A DNA stretch of 64,000 nucleotides from JAOUEA01 sp963797635 (GTDB lineage: Bacteria > Actinomycetota > UBA4738 > HRBIN12), in contig CAWCPZ010000011.1 in assembly GCA_963797635.1 (NCBI GenBank), positions 62,001-126,000 on the forward strand. The letters are read 5' to 3'. The translations under genes and the position numbers were made by a program. Below, one piece after another: positions 31,004-39,614 of this stretch. Under the pieces are notes generated by a model. That model worked only from the letters and a program-made list of their open reading frames with translations. It was not told the DNA's origin and searched no databases. Positions within the stretch are counted from its first letter, which is position 1. The number at the start of each line of letters is the position of its first letter.

Positions 31004-31111
31004 ATGGGGTTCAACTACCAGCAGCCGGGCAAGGTCAAGAAGATCGACCTCATCATCTTCGGGGTGGCGCTCGCGGTCATCGTGGCGCTGGTCCTGTGGG
31101 CGATCCTCTGA
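31004..31111 (+). CDS. 35-residue single-pass membrane peptide
   Basis: The frame starts at ATG 31004 and ends at TGA 31,109-31,111. A basic start (FNYQQPGKVKKID) leads into one hydrophobic segment, LIIFGVALAVIVALVLWAIL, that ends the protein, so it would insert with its N-terminus inside. It lies between two genes of the same strand with 15- and 7-base gaps, and GAAGAAGG upstream (about 30,987-30,994) could serve as ribosome-binding site. No homologue recognised. Confidence 0.5.
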   Translation: MGFNYQQPGKVKKIDLIIFGVALAVIVALVLWAIL

Positions 31112-31118
31112 CGATCCG

Positions 31119-31499
31119 ATGACCTCCGATCTGGCGTCTCTGGACTTCTGTTACCTCACCACCACGGGGCGGATCTCCGGCAACCCGCACCGCATCGAGA
31201 TCTGGTTCGCGCTGTTCGAAGAGACCGTCTACCTGATGGCGGGGGACCGCGATCGGAGCGATTGGATCCGCAACCTCCAGGCCGATCCCGAGGTGACGCT
31301 GGAGATCGGCGACCGCAAGCGCACCACCACCGCGCGGGTCGTGGCCGCCGAGACCGAGGAGGATGCGCTGGCGCGGCGGTTGCTGCTCGAGAAGTACGGG
31401 ACGCGGCCGGGGTCGGGCGACCTCACGACCTGGGGACAGCGCGCGCTGCCGGTCGCCATCGCATGGCCCAGCGGCACCAGCTACACCTCGTTGATCTGA
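31119..31499 (+). CDS. F420-type nitroreductase-family (DUF385-like) oxidoreductase
   Basis: 126 residues of the split-barrel flavin/deazaflavin fold. FCYLTTTGRISGNPHRIEIWF and VYLMAGDRDRSDWIRNLQADPEV are the typical start and core of actinobacterial Ddn-like F420H2-dependent reductases and related PNPOx-like proteins. The substrate is not predictable. The presence of an LLM-type enzyme at 43.8 kb supports F420 use in this organism. Confidence 0.75.
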   Translation: MTSDLASLDFCYLTTTGRISGNPHRIEIWFALFEETVYLMAGDRDRSDWIRNLQADPEVTLEIGDRKRTTTARVVAAETEEDALARRLLLEKYGTRPGSGDLTTWGQRALPVAIAWPSGTSYTSLI

Positions 31500-31517
31500 C
31501 GCGCGGGCGCCGGTCGA

Positions 31518-31808
31518 TCAGCTCTCGTCGAACCCGATCGAGAAGAGCCGTTCGAGGTCGTGCTTGGAATAGACCTGGAAGCTGATGAGCGTCTCGGTGC
31601 GTTCGACACCCTCCACCTTGGCGATCCCGCCGGGGATGACGGTCGCGAGGTCGCCGTGGTCGGCGACCCGGACGATGGCGATCAGATCGAACTCGCCGGC
31701 CACGGAATACACCTCGCTCACGCCGTCGAGATCGGCGATGGCCTGCGCGGCTTCGGAGATCTCGTCGACCTCACACTGGATCAGCACGACGGCGTGAACG
31801 GCGCTCAT
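31518..31808 (-). CDS. Lrp/AsnC-type ligand-binding domain protein (no DNA-binding domain)
   Basis: 96 residues forming only the RAM effector-binding domain: VHAVVLIQCEVDEISEAAQAI, SVAGEFDLIAIVRVAD and the C-terminal TLISFQVYSKHDLERLF. The helix-turn-helix half of ordinary Lrp proteins is absent. Such stand-alone RAM proteins bind amino acids and may modulate full-length Lrp partners. It lies 20 bases downstream of the thiolase gene on the same strand. Confidence 0.8.
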   Translation of the reverse strand: MSAVHAVVLIQCEVDEISEAAQAIADLDGVSEVYSVAGEFDLIAIVRVADHGDLATVIPGGIAKVEGVERTETLISFQVYSKHDLERLFSIGFDES

Positions 31809-31828
31809 TCGGCTCCTTCCCGCGCCGC

Positions 31829-33001
31829 TCAGGCGCGCTCCAGGACGACGGCCAGTCCCTGGCCGCCGGAGATGCAGAGGGTCGCCAGCCCCAGGGACAG
31901 GTCGCGGCGTCGCAGTTCGTAGGCGAGCGACAGGATGACCCGGGCCCCGCTCATGCCGATCGGGTGGCCCAGCGAGATGCCGCCGCCTTTGGTGTTGACG
32001 CGGTCGCGATCGAACTTCAGGTCGCGTTCGCAGGCGATCACCTGCGCGGCGAAGGCCTCGTTGATCTCGATCGCCTCGAAGTCGTCGATCGTGCAGCCCA
32101 AGCGGTCCATGACCTTCTTCGTGGCGGGCACCGGCCCGATCCCCATGATCTCGGGGGGAACGCCGGCCCACGACATCGCGGTGATCGCGGCGATGGGCTC
32201 GCGTCCTTCGGCCTTGGCGCGCGACTCGCTCATCAACACCATGGCCGCTCCGCCGTCGGTGATGCCGCTGGAGTTGCCCGCGGTGACGCTGCCGCCCTCA
32301 CGGAAGACCGGTGCCAGCTTGCCCAGGGTCTCCAGGGTGGTGTCGGGGCGCACGTGTTCGTCGTCGGTGACGCTGACGGTCTCGCGGCCCTTCGTGACCT
32401 CGACGGGCACGATCTCGGCTGCCCTGGCCTCGGCACCTTCGACGGCCTTTTGCTGCGAGGCCACGGCGAACTCGTCCTGCTCGGTGCGCGAGATGCCGTA
32501 CAGGTCGACGAGGTTCTCGGCGGTCTCGCCCATGATCAGGCCGCACAGCGGATCGAGCAGACCGTCGCGGTACATCGCGTCGACGGCCTCGGTGTTGCCC
32601 AAGCGGTAGCCCAGGCGCATGTTCGGCAGCAGGAACGGCACGCGGGTCATGTTCTCCATGCCGCCCACGAGCACGACGTCGGCTTCGCCGAGCATGATCT
32701 GCTGGGCGCCGAGCTGCGTGGCCTTCATGCCCGAGCCACAGGCGATGTTGACGTTGAAGGCGCTGACCTCTTCCGGGACACCGGCGCGGATGCTGACCTG
32801 GCGCCCGGTGTTGGGACCGTTCCCGGCCTGGCGTGCGTGGCCCATGATCGTCTGGTCGACCTGGTCGGCCTCGACGTTCGCGCGCCGCATCGCCTCGACC
32901 GCCGCGATGCGGCCGAGTTCGACCGCGGGGGTCTCGGCGAACGAGCCCAGGAACTTCCCGATGGGCGTTCGCGCGCCCTCGACGATGACCGCTCGTTCCA
33001 T
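31829..33001 (-). CDS. Acetyl-CoA acetyltransferase (thiolase)
   Basis: 390 residues. All thiolase signatures are present: NVNIACGSGMKATQLGA with the acyl-accepting Cys near residue 89, EINEAFAAQ, the catalytic His in GGGISLGHPIGMSGAR, and the second Cys in TLCISGGQG. The family condenses or cleaves acetoacetyl-CoA and longer 3-ketoacyl-CoAs. No neighbouring beta-oxidation genes help to decide the direction or chain length. Confidence 0.92.
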   Translation of the reverse strand: MERAVIVEGARTPIGKFLGSFAETPAVELGRIAAVEAMRRANVEADQVDQTIMGHARQAGNGPNTGRQVSIRAGVPEEVSAFNVNIACGSGMKATQLGAQQIMLGEADVVLVGGMENMTRVPFLLPNMRLGYRLGNTEAVDAMYRDGLLDPLCGLIMGETAENLVDLYGISRTEQDEFAVASQQKAVEGAEARAAEIVPVEVTKGRETVSVTDDEHVRPDTTLETLGKLAPVFREGGSVTAGNSSGITDGGAAMVLMSESRAKAEGREPIAAITAMSWAGVPPEIMGIGPVPATKKVMDRLGCTIDDFEAIEINEAFAAQVIACERDLKFDRDRVNTKGGGISLGHPIGMSGARVILSLAYELRRRDLSLGLATLCISGGQGLAVVLERA

Positions 33002-33010
33002 GCAGCCAGT

Positions 33011-34700
33011 CTAGCGGCCGGTCTGCGCAGCCTCTCGGGTCGCGGTGCGTCCGGGCCGGGCCAGCGGCGGAAGATCGGCGTCGCGCATCTGCGCGCGGAT
33101 CCTCGCGATGGCGGCGCCGCCGGCGACGGGTTCGCACGGCGCCACGTCGGCGGCGCCGACACGCACCGGGTGCCGCGCCAGCCACGAACGGACGGCGGCG
33201 AGCTCGTCGGCGCGCTCACGGGGGCAGGGGAGGCCGAGGGGGTCAGCAGACGGCGCACCCCCTGCCCGCGTCAACGCACCGTGCTCGAACCGCAGGCGCT
33301 CCCCGCCGGCGAGATGGACGACCAGCGTGCCGGCGCCGACGAGCCACGCGTCCTGTCGGGCTCGCCACAGCGCGTCGGCGAGCGCGCGGAGCCGGTCTCG
33401 CACCGAGGCGGCTTCCTCGAACCGTTCCTGCTGGGCGAGGGCGGCCATCCGCGTCTCGAGCGTTGCGAGGAGCCCGTCCGGGCAGGTGCTCAGGGAGGAG
33501 ACGAGACTCCGGACGAGCTCTCCGTAACGCTCGGGATCGGTCCGGCCGTCGCAGGGCGCGAGGCAGCGACCCATGTCGGCGAGTGCGCAGGCGGCGAATC
33601 GAGTCTTCGCCCGCATGGCCTTCGTGCATCGGCGGATGGGCACGCAGTCCTCGAGCGCCTCTTTCACGAGCCGGGCGCGCAGGGAGGTCGGGAACGGTCC
33701 GAGGTAGACGCTGGCATCGTCGCCAGGGGCCGATCGCACGATCTTGAACCGGGGGTAGGCCTCGGTCGGATCGAGCTTGAGGTAGGCGCTGCGCCGCCAC
33801 GTCTTGCCCTGGCGGTTGTACTTCGGCTCGTGCCGGCGGATCAGGCGGGCCTCGGTGACGAGCGCCTCGAGTTCGCCGGCGCATCCGATGCCCTCGACCG
33901 AGTGCACCTCGGCCAGCAGGTTCTCGATCTTCTTGCGCGAGTCGCCGTAGAAGTAGGACTTCACCCTGGCGCGCAGGTCGTTGGACTTGCCCACGTACAG
34001 CACCTGTCCCTCGCGCCCGCGGAACAGGTAGACGCCGGGCGCATGGGGGAGGGCGTCGGCGAGCCGGATCTTGCCGTAGTGCGGTCGGCCCCGGGCGCGG
34101 ACCGCCTCCTGGAGGTCGCCGAGCGTCAGGATGCCCAGGCGTCCGCCCAGGTCCAGCAAGCCGTGCAGCACCTCGGCGCAGGCCTCGGCGTCGGCGAGCG
34201 CGCGGTGGGTGGGCTGCGTGCGCGTCCGGAAGTACTGGGCGAGCGTGCGGAGCTTCACGTTCGGCACGTCGGGCCACACCACGCGGCGCGCGAGCTTCGC
34301 CGTGCACACCGGCGGTCCGGGCAGCGGAGGATAGTCCAGCCGCCGCAGGTGCTCGTTGAGGAAGGAGAAGTCGAACGAGGCGTTGTGGGCCACGATCACG
34401 GCGCCGCGAGCGAACTCGCAGAACCCCGGGAGGATCTGTTCGATCGGCGGCTCGGCGGACACCAGCCGGTCGTCGATGCCGGTGAGGTGGGCGACGTACG
34501 GCGGGATCGGCTGGCCCGGGTTCACCAGCGACTGGAAGCGTGCCGAGGCGTTCGCCGCCGCGATAGATCACCGCGCCGATCTCGGTGATGGAGTCCTCGC
34601 GCGGCGACCCTCCCGTGGTCTCGAGGTCGACCGCACAGAACGTGACCTCGGACAGCGGCACGCCAAGCTCGAGCGTGGTTTGGATCGGTTCGGCCAGCAC
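33011..34700 (-). CDS. DEDDh exonuclease fused to UvrC/Cho-like GIY-YIG nuclease (frame break near 34,536)
   Basis: About 562 residues after removing one base near 34,536. The N-terminal DnaQ-like domain has Exo I in CAVDLETTGGSPRED, a second Asp in AHNASFDFSFLNEHL, and Exo III in PTHRALADAEACAEV. The second half has the GIY-YIG motif in ALPHAPGVYLFRG...VLYVGKSNDL, and a cluster of cysteines (FAACALADMGRCLAPCDG) like the Fe-S or zinc region of UvrC. The protein should excise damaged DNA and trim ends. The start follows the proposed SOS promoter. The frame break falls inside the exonuclease domain, about 55 residues in. Confidence 0.82.
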
Positions 34701-34738
34701 CGCCTATCGCCTCCGTCGGTGGGGCCGAACGGAGCCGA

Positions 34739-34768
34739 ACAGTACCGAACAGGTGTTCGGATTGTCAA
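34739..34768 (-). promoter_or_regulatory. Promoter with LexA-type operator (SOS box) for the DEDDh/GIY-YIG gene
   Basis: On the minus strand a perfect -35 TTGACA (34,768-34,763) is followed after 18 bases by the -10-like TACTGT (34,744-34,739). The spacer contains the perfect palindrome CCGAAC-N4-GTTCGG (34,745-34,760), matching the Gram-positive LexA core GAAC-N4-GTTC. A repressor bound there would block the promoter, as in classical SOS genes. The downstream product is a repair-type nuclease, which fits. Confidence 0.75.
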
Positions 34769-34790
34769 GACCCGGACGCCGGGTCGGAGA

Positions 34791-35387
34791 TCAGGTTCGA
34801 GGGTAGAGGGCGTCTTCGACGAGGGAGGCGAGCAGCTGCTCGATCGCCAGGTGGCATTCCTGGATGTGGGCGGTCACGGTGGACGGCACGCGGATCGCGA
34901 CGTCGGCGGCGGGCGCGAGATCGCCGCCGGTCTCGCCGGTGAGGGCGATCACCCGCAGTTCCTGCGCGTGCGCCTGTTCGGCGGCGCGGATCACGTTGCG
35001 CGAGTTGCCGCTGGTCGAGATCCCCATCAGCACGTCGCCGGCGCGCCCGTGCGATTCCACCTGCCGCGCGAACATCCCCTCGACGCCGAAGTCGTTCGCG
35101 ATCGCGGTGAGCAGCGACGAGTCCGTGGTCAACGCCATCGCCGGGATCGACGGGCGAGGGTTGTCGATCGTGAAGGTGCTGACGAACTCGGTGGCCAGGT
35201 GCTGGGCGTCGGCGGCGCTGCCACCGTTGCCGCAGATCAGCAGCTTGGCGCCGGCACGGAACGAGGTGGTGAGCAGATCGGCCGCTGCCACCACGTCGTC
35301 GAGGCATCGATCGAGGGTGGCCTGCATCGTGCTCGCGGCTTCGTGCAGGTAGGCGTCGGCGGCGCGGCGGAACCCTTCGTCGCTCAC
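34791..35387 (-). CDS. gmhA: Sedoheptulose-7-phosphate isomerase (phosphoheptose isomerase)
   Basis: 198 residues of the SIS fold. Conserved stretches are LLICGNGGSAADAQHLATEF near residue 48 and ISTSGNSRNVIRAAEQA near residue 120, followed by ECHLAIEQLL. It makes D-glycero-D-manno-heptose 7-phosphate from sedoheptulose 7-phosphate, the first step of nucleotide-heptose synthesis. The GTG start overlaps the stop of gmhB by four bases. With hddA and gmhB next to it the pathway role is well supported. Confidence 0.92.
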   Translation of the reverse strand: MSDEGFRRAADAYLHEAASTMQATLDRCLDDVVAAADLLTTSFRAGAKLLICGNGGSAADAQHLATEFVSTFTIDNPRPSIPAMALTTDSSLLTAIANDFGVEGMFARQVESHGRAGDVLMGISTSGNSRNVIRAAEQAHAQELRVIALTGETGGDLAPAADVAIRVPSTVTAHIQECHLAIEQLLASLVEDALYPRT

Positions 35388-35974
35388 GTGGTGCCCTCTC
35401 GAGGTCGGTGGGTGGCAGGCTCGCCGGTGACGAGCCCCGCGATGATATCCACGGCGGCGGCGAGGTCGGGGACGACGTGGTCGGCGTCCTCGCGAGCGCG
35501 CTCGACCTCCGCGGGGCCGTGGCCCGTCATGACGAGGAACGTGGTGGCCCCGATCGCCCGGCCCATGCCCACGTCGCCGGCGTGATCGCCCACGACGAAC
35601 GCCTCCGCGGGATCGAACCCGAACCGTTCGGCTGCCTCGAGGGCCATGCCCGGTCGCGGCTTGCGACACGCGCAGTCGTCCTCGGGGGCATGCGGGCACA
35701 CGAGGATCGCATCGACCGTGGCGCCCTCGGCGCCGAGCATCGAGCGGAGACGCTCGTGGATCGCATCGAGCTGCCCGGTCGAGAGCAGGCCGCGACCGAC
35801 GTTCGCCTGGTTCGTGACGACGACGATCCCGAGCCCCAGGTCCTCTCGCAGCCTTCGGATGGCCGCGGCCGAGCCGGGGATCAGCACCAGTTCGTCGGGA
35901 TCGGACAGGTGGTCGACCTCGGTGTTGATCGTCCCGTCGCGGTCGAGCAGCGCGAACCGGCGGGCCTCGCTCAC
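35384..35974 (-). CDS. gmhB: D-glycero-D-manno-heptose 1,7-bisphosphate phosphatase
   Basis: 196 residues, HAD family, GmhB type. The nucleophile motif is FALLDRDGTINTE, the second motif VVVTNQANVGRG, and the zinc-binding loop is CPHAPEDDCACRKPRPGM, characteristic of GmhB (HisB-like) phosphatases. It removes the C7 phosphate to give heptose 1-phosphate. GTG start at 35974 overlaps the hddA stop; its own stop overlaps gmhA. Confidence 0.9.
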   Translation of the reverse strand: MSEARRFALLDRDGTINTEVDHLSDPDELVLIPGSAAAIRRLREDLGLGIVVVTNQANVGRGLLSTGQLDAIHERLRSMLGAEGATVDAILVCPHAPEDDCACRKPRPGMALEAAERFGFDPAEAFVVGDHAGDVGMGRAIGATTFLVMTGHGPAEVERAREDADHVVPDLAAAVDIIAGLVTGEPATHRPREGTT

Positions 35975-37026
35975 GTGGCGGTGGGCGTCCAGACCCGGTC
36001 GCCCCGCATCGCGCGCACGCCGTCGCGGTCGAAGTCGAACGGAGCGAACTGGCCGCCCATGGACTCCAGCGCCGAGCGCACGGCGGCCCGAACGTCCGGC
36101 GTGCACGCGATCAGCAGGTAGCCGCCGCCCCCGGCGCCGCAGATCTTGCCGCCCGAGGCTCCCGCGTCGCGGGCCGCATCCAGCATCGCCTCGATCGGGG
36201 TGTGGTCGGCGATGTGCGGGTTCATCCGCTTCTTCGCCTCGAAGGCGTCGTGGAGCATCTGGCCGAGCCGCTCGACGTCGCCGGCCTCGATCACCCCGCG
36301 CATCGCGTAGGCCATCTCCACCAGCTGCTTCATGCCGAGCAGCGTCTCTTCGCGCCCGCTGCGGAACAGCTCGATCTGCGTGTCGATCAGGCCGACGTTG
36401 CGCCGGACCTTCCCCGTGTAGCACAGCAAGAGGTTGCGGCGCAGGTCTTCCAGGCGGGCGGGCTCGCTCGCCACCGGTGTCACCTGGACGCCGGTCGAGC
36501 GGAACTCGATCAGGTTGCAGCCGCCGAAGGCCGCCGCGTACTGGTCCTGCCATCCGCCGCTGATGCCGAGGTCGTCGCGTTCGATCGCGTAGGCCATCTC
36601 CGCAAGCTCGGTCCGCGTCATCGCGCGCTCCTGCAGCATGGCGAGCGCCGCGACCACCGCGGTGACCAGGGCTGAGGATCCGCCCAAGCCGCTGCCGGGG
36701 GGCGCTTCGGATTCGATGTCCACCTGCACGCCGCCGGGCACGCCGATCCGGTCGATCGCGGCCTTCGCCAGGTCCATCACGCCGTCGTACTCGGGGCCCT
36801 CGTCCAAGCCGTATTCGACGAGATGGCCGAGGTCGAGCGAGCGGACCCGGACCTGTCGATCCTCGCGCGGCTCCACCGTGACCCGCACGAAATGGTCGAT
36901 CGTGGCCGACAGCACGGCGCCGCCGTGTTCGTCGTACCAGTGCGGGAAATCGGTCCCGCCGCCCACGAAACTGATCCGCAGCGGCGCCACGGCATGGATC
37001 GGCGTCAGATCGGCGGCCGTGGGCAC
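35971..37026 (-). CDS. hddA: D-glycero-D-manno-heptose 7-phosphate kinase (GHMP family)
   Basis: 351 residues. RISFVGGGTDFPHWYDEHGG at the N-terminus is the HddA-like start; the ATP-binding GHMP motif is EAPPGSGLGGSSAL near residue 107, and the C-terminal motif is GGKICGAGGGGYLL. It phosphorylates C1 of heptose 7-phosphate. HddA (alpha anomer, leading to GDP-heptose) is preferred over HldE because it is a GHMP and not a ribokinase-type protein. A heptose nucleotidyltransferase is not visible here. Confidence 0.88.
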   Translation of the reverse strand: MPTAADLTPIHAVAPLRISFVGGGTDFPHWYDEHGGAVLSATIDHFVRVTVEPREDRQVRVRSLDLGHLVEYGLDEGPEYDGVMDLAKAAIDRIGVPGGVQVDIESEAPPGSGLGGSSALVTAVVAALAMLQERAMTRTELAEMAYAIERDDLGISGGWQDQYAAAFGGCNLIEFRSTGVQVTPVASEPARLEDLRRNLLLCYTGKVRRNVGLIDTQIELFRSGREETLLGMKQLVEMAYAMRGVIEAGDVERLGQMLHDAFEAKKRMNPHIADHTPIEAMLDAARDAGASGGKICGAGGGGYLLIACTPDVRAAVRSALESMGGQFAPFDFDRDGVRAMRGDRVWTPTAT

Positions 37027-37046
37027 GCCGTCAGTCTAGGGGTGGC

Positions 37047-37325
37047 TCAGGCGACCTGGCGCTGCAGACGCCGGCGTTGCTGCTCGGTGAGCCCGCCCCA
37101 CACGCCGTAGCGTTCGCCGTTCTTCAGCGCCCACGACAGGCACTCTTCGCGGATCCTGCAGGAGCCGCAGAAGGCCAGCGCCGGCCCGGCTTCCTCCTCG
37201 GAGATGGGGAAGAACAGGTCTGGGTCGACACCGAAGCACGCCGCTCGGTCCTGCCAGAAGTCTGGCGGCGTGGGATTCATGGGCAACAGGTCCATGTCCA
37301 CGTCCGGGTACCGATCGATCCTCAC
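37047..37325 (-). CDS. WhiB-family Fe-S transcriptional regulator
   Basis: 92 residues. The four cluster cysteines are in RAACFGVDP, FCGSCRIREECL (C-X2-C-X5-C), and the WhiB turn GVWGGLTEQQRRRLQR follows. WhiB proteins bind a [4Fe-4S] cluster sensitive to O2 or NO and act with the primary sigma factor. The start is GTG at 37325; internal ATGs are possible. Its gene ends 20 bases before hddA on the same strand, so it may be cotranscribed with the heptose genes. Confidence 0.9.
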   Translation of the reverse strand: MRIDRYPDVDMDLLPMNPTPPDFWQDRAACFGVDPDLFFPISEEEAGPALAFCGSCRIREECLSWALKNGERYGVWGGLTEQQRRRLQRQVA

Positions 37326-37475
37326 CGCGACGTACCTCCCCCCTCGAACCTCCGCGATGGGCGGGCACCGACCGCGGAGGACGATTCATAACAGAGGGGA
37401 GTCACCCAGCGGAAGGGGTCGAACGCACGCAATCCCTCCTTCCCCGGTAGAGGGACAGGAAATGACACGAATGGG
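37326..37475 (-). promoter_or_regulatory. Upstream region of whiB with inverted repeat
   Basis: No gene is seen in these 150 bases. CCTCCGCG (37,349-37,356) and CGCGGAGG (37,373-37,380) form an 8-bp inverted repeat about 25 bases ahead of whiB. A -10-like TATGAA lies just beyond it on the minus strand near 37,386-37,391. This is a plausible promoter and operator or leader stem for whiB, but the -35 is weak. Confidence 0.35.
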
Positions 37476-38369
37476 CTAGTCCAACGAGCCGACGGTGACC
37501 AGATCGACGCCGTCGGCGGTGCGCAGATCGGCGGCTGCCGACGACCACCGGACGCGGACGATCGCGGCCGTGCCGGCGCCGTCGCCGGCCACCGCGGCGC
37601 TCGTGATGACGCCGGCCTCCGGTGCGCCGTCGGCCACCACGACCGTGCCCGCAGCGACGGCCGACGGTGCGGCGACCCGCCGCAAGACGCTGGGGGGGTG
37701 GCCGAGGTTGCGGACCTTGGCCACCGATTCCTGGCCGAGGAAGCAGCCCTTGGTGGCATCGATCGTGGCATCGAGACCCGCTTCGGACGGCAGGGAACCC
37801 TCGTCGAAGTCCGGTCCCATCCGGGGCTGCCCATGGCGGATCCGCCACACCTCGCGGGCATCCCAGCCGACCTCGACGAGATCGGAGGCCACCAGGCGCT
37901 CGCGTTCCCTGGCGGCGGGCTTCCCGCTCGCCACGACGATGTCCTCGCCCTCACCCAGGATCGAAGGCTCCAGGCCGGCACGGGCCGCCACGACCGCGGC
38001 GTGGCCCACCAGCCCGAAGACCGAGAGCTGCTGGGTGCGGTCGCGCAGGGTCACGTCCGACGACAGCACGTAGGGGAGCAGCAGGTCGCCGATGGATCCG
38101 GCCTGTTCGGGATGCTGCAGCAGCAGGAACCCCTCCTCGTCGCGTCCCACCATGAAGTCGGCCCGGATCCTTCCGGTGGGGGTCAGCAGCAGGGAACGTC
38201 GTGCCTGCCCATGGGCGAGGGATGCCACGTCCGTGGTCACCAGGTCGTGGAGCCAGTCTTGCGCGTCGTTCCCGGTGACCCGGATCTTCCGCAGCGCCGA
38301 CAGGTCGACGAACGCGCGCCCCGCTTCCAGGGCGGCGAGCTGTTCCGGCGGCGCGTCGAGTGGACCCAT
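37476..38369 (-). CDS. ygfZ: Folate-binding YgfZ/CAF17-like protein
   Basis: 297 residues, a GcvT-fold protein with the diagnostic KGCFLGQESVAKVRNLG near residue 210, whose Cys is the family hallmark. YgfZ/Iba57 proteins use tetrahydrofolate and assist maturation or repair of certain [4Fe-4S] enzymes. In this window its likely clients are the many Fe-S proteins. It is divergent from the glycosyltransferase with a 19-base gap, and is not part of the one-carbon cluster. Confidence 0.88.
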   Translation of the reverse strand: MGPLDAPPEQLAALEAGRAFVDLSALRKIRVTGNDAQDWLHDLVTTDVASLAHGQARRSLLLTPTGRIRADFMVGRDEEGFLLLQHPEQAGSIGDLLLPYVLSSDVTLRDRTQQLSVFGLVGHAAVVAARAGLEPSILGEGEDIVVASGKPAARERERLVASDLVEVGWDAREVWRIRHGQPRMGPDFDEGSLPSEAGLDATIDATKGCFLGQESVAKVRNLGHPPSVLRRVAAPSAVAAGTVVVADGAPEAGVITSAAVAGDGAGTAAIVRVRWSSAAADLRTADGVDLVTVGSLD

Positions 38370-38388
38370 CGACTGGGATTATCTCGCC

Positions 38389-39525
38389 GTGGACGTTCCT
38401 CGCACCCTGCTCGTCACCAACGACTACCCGCCGCGCGTGGGTGGGATCCAGCGCACCCTCGAGGCGCTGGTCAAGGAACTCCCGCCCGAACGCGTCTCGG
38501 TGTTCTGCCCCGACTGGGACGAGGCCGATGCGTTCGATCGATCGGTGCCCTACGAGGTGCTCCGCCAGCCCGAGCGGTTCCTGTGGCCCACGCCCGACGT
38601 GGGGCGCCGGGTCCAGGCAGCCGTGGAGGCCACCGGCGCCGAGGTCGTGCTGTTCGGCGCCACCTATCCCTTGGCCATGCTGGGTCCCGGCCTCGCGGCC
38701 CGCGGCACCCCCTACCTCGCGGCCGCCCATGGCTTCGAGTACTGGCTCTCGGTGGCGCCGGGCTCCCACGCGCTGATGCGCTACGCCACGTCGAAGGCCT
38801 CCCGCGTGCCCGTGATGTGCAGCGCGTTCATCGCGCGTACGGTGCGGACCGCCGTGCCCAAACGGGTACCGGTCTCCGTGTTGTACCCGGGGGCCGACGT
38901 CGAGGTCTTCCGGCCCGATCTGCCCACCGCCGACCTCCGGGAGCGCCACGGGATCGGCGACCGTCCGCTGGTGGTGTGCGTGAGCCGTCTGGTGGCGCGG
39001 AAGGGGCAGGACGTGCTGATCCGCGGGATGGAGCGCCTTCGACGACGCGTGCCGGACGCCACCCTGCTGGTCGTGGGCGGCGGGCCGTACGAGGAGCGCC
39101 TCCGCGAGCTCGCCGCCGAGGCGCCCGCCGACGCCGTCGTCTTCTCCGGACAGGTGAGCGAAGCCGACCTGCCGCGCTACTACGCGGTGGGGGACGTGTT
39201 CGCGATGCCGTGCCGAACCCGCCTGGCCGGCATGGAGGTCGAGGGCTGGGGCAACGTGTTCATCGAGGCCGCGGCGTGCGCGAAGCCGGTGGTGGTGGGG
39301 GATTCCGGCGGCGCGAGGGAGGCGCTGATCGACGGGGAGACCGGCCTGCTGGTCGACGGCGCGAACGTGGATGCCGTCGCCGACGCCGTCGGGGACCTGT
39401 TGAGCGACCCCGACCGGGCCCGGGCCATGGGCGAGGCCGGACGCGCCCGCGTCCTGCGCAACCACCACTGGCCCGACATCGCGCGCACCCTCACCCTCTG
39501 GCTCCAACAGGCCGCCGCCGGCTGA
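38389..39525 (+). CDS. GT4 glycosyltransferase, PimB-like mannosyltransferase
   Basis: 378 residues of the GT-B fold. The N-terminal acceptor domain begins TLLVTNDYPPRVGGIQRTLE, and the C-terminal donor domain has VCVSRLVARKGQDVLIRG and the EX7E region GNVFIEAAACAKPVVVGDSGGARE. This pattern matches actinobacterial PimB'/MgtA mannosyltransferases that act on phosphatidylinositol mannosides or related glycolipids at the inner membrane face. Substrate assignment is by family resemblance. The GTG start was chosen to fit the conserved N-terminus. Confidence 0.78.
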   Translation: MDVPRTLLVTNDYPPRVGGIQRTLEALVKELPPERVSVFCPDWDEADAFDRSVPYEVLRQPERFLWPTPDVGRRVQAAVEATGAEVVLFGATYPLAMLGPGLAARGTPYLAAAHGFEYWLSVAPGSHALMRYATSKASRVPVMCSAFIARTVRTAVPKRVPVSVLYPGADVEVFRPDLPTADLRERHGIGDRPLVVCVSRLVARKGQDVLIRGMERLRRRVPDATLLVVGGGPYEERLRELAAEAPADAVVFSGQVSEADLPRYYAVGDVFAMPCRTRLAGMEVEGWGNVFIEAAACAKPVVVGDSGGAREALIDGETGLLVDGANVDAVADAVGDLLSDPDRARAMGEAGRARVLRNHHWPDIARTLTLWLQQAAAG

Positions 39526-39558
39526 GGCTCGAGGAAGCCGCCGCCGGCTGAGGCTCGA
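39511..39558 (+). repeat. 22-bp direct repeat spanning the glycosyltransferase stop codon
   Basis: A 22-base unit at 39,511-39,532 is repeated exactly at 39,537-39,558, a period of 26 bases. It starts GCCGCCGCCGG and ends CTGAGGCTCGA. The first copy holds the last codons and the TGA of the glycosyltransferase gene. The second copy lies outside it and repeats the same stop, so the duplication leaves the protein unchanged. This looks like a local slippage duplication. Confidence 0.8.
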
Positions 39559-39614
39559 CGGCAGCCGCCGCTCGCTTGCGAGGTTCGCGCCTCCGTGGGC
39601 GGTACCCTGGGCCG

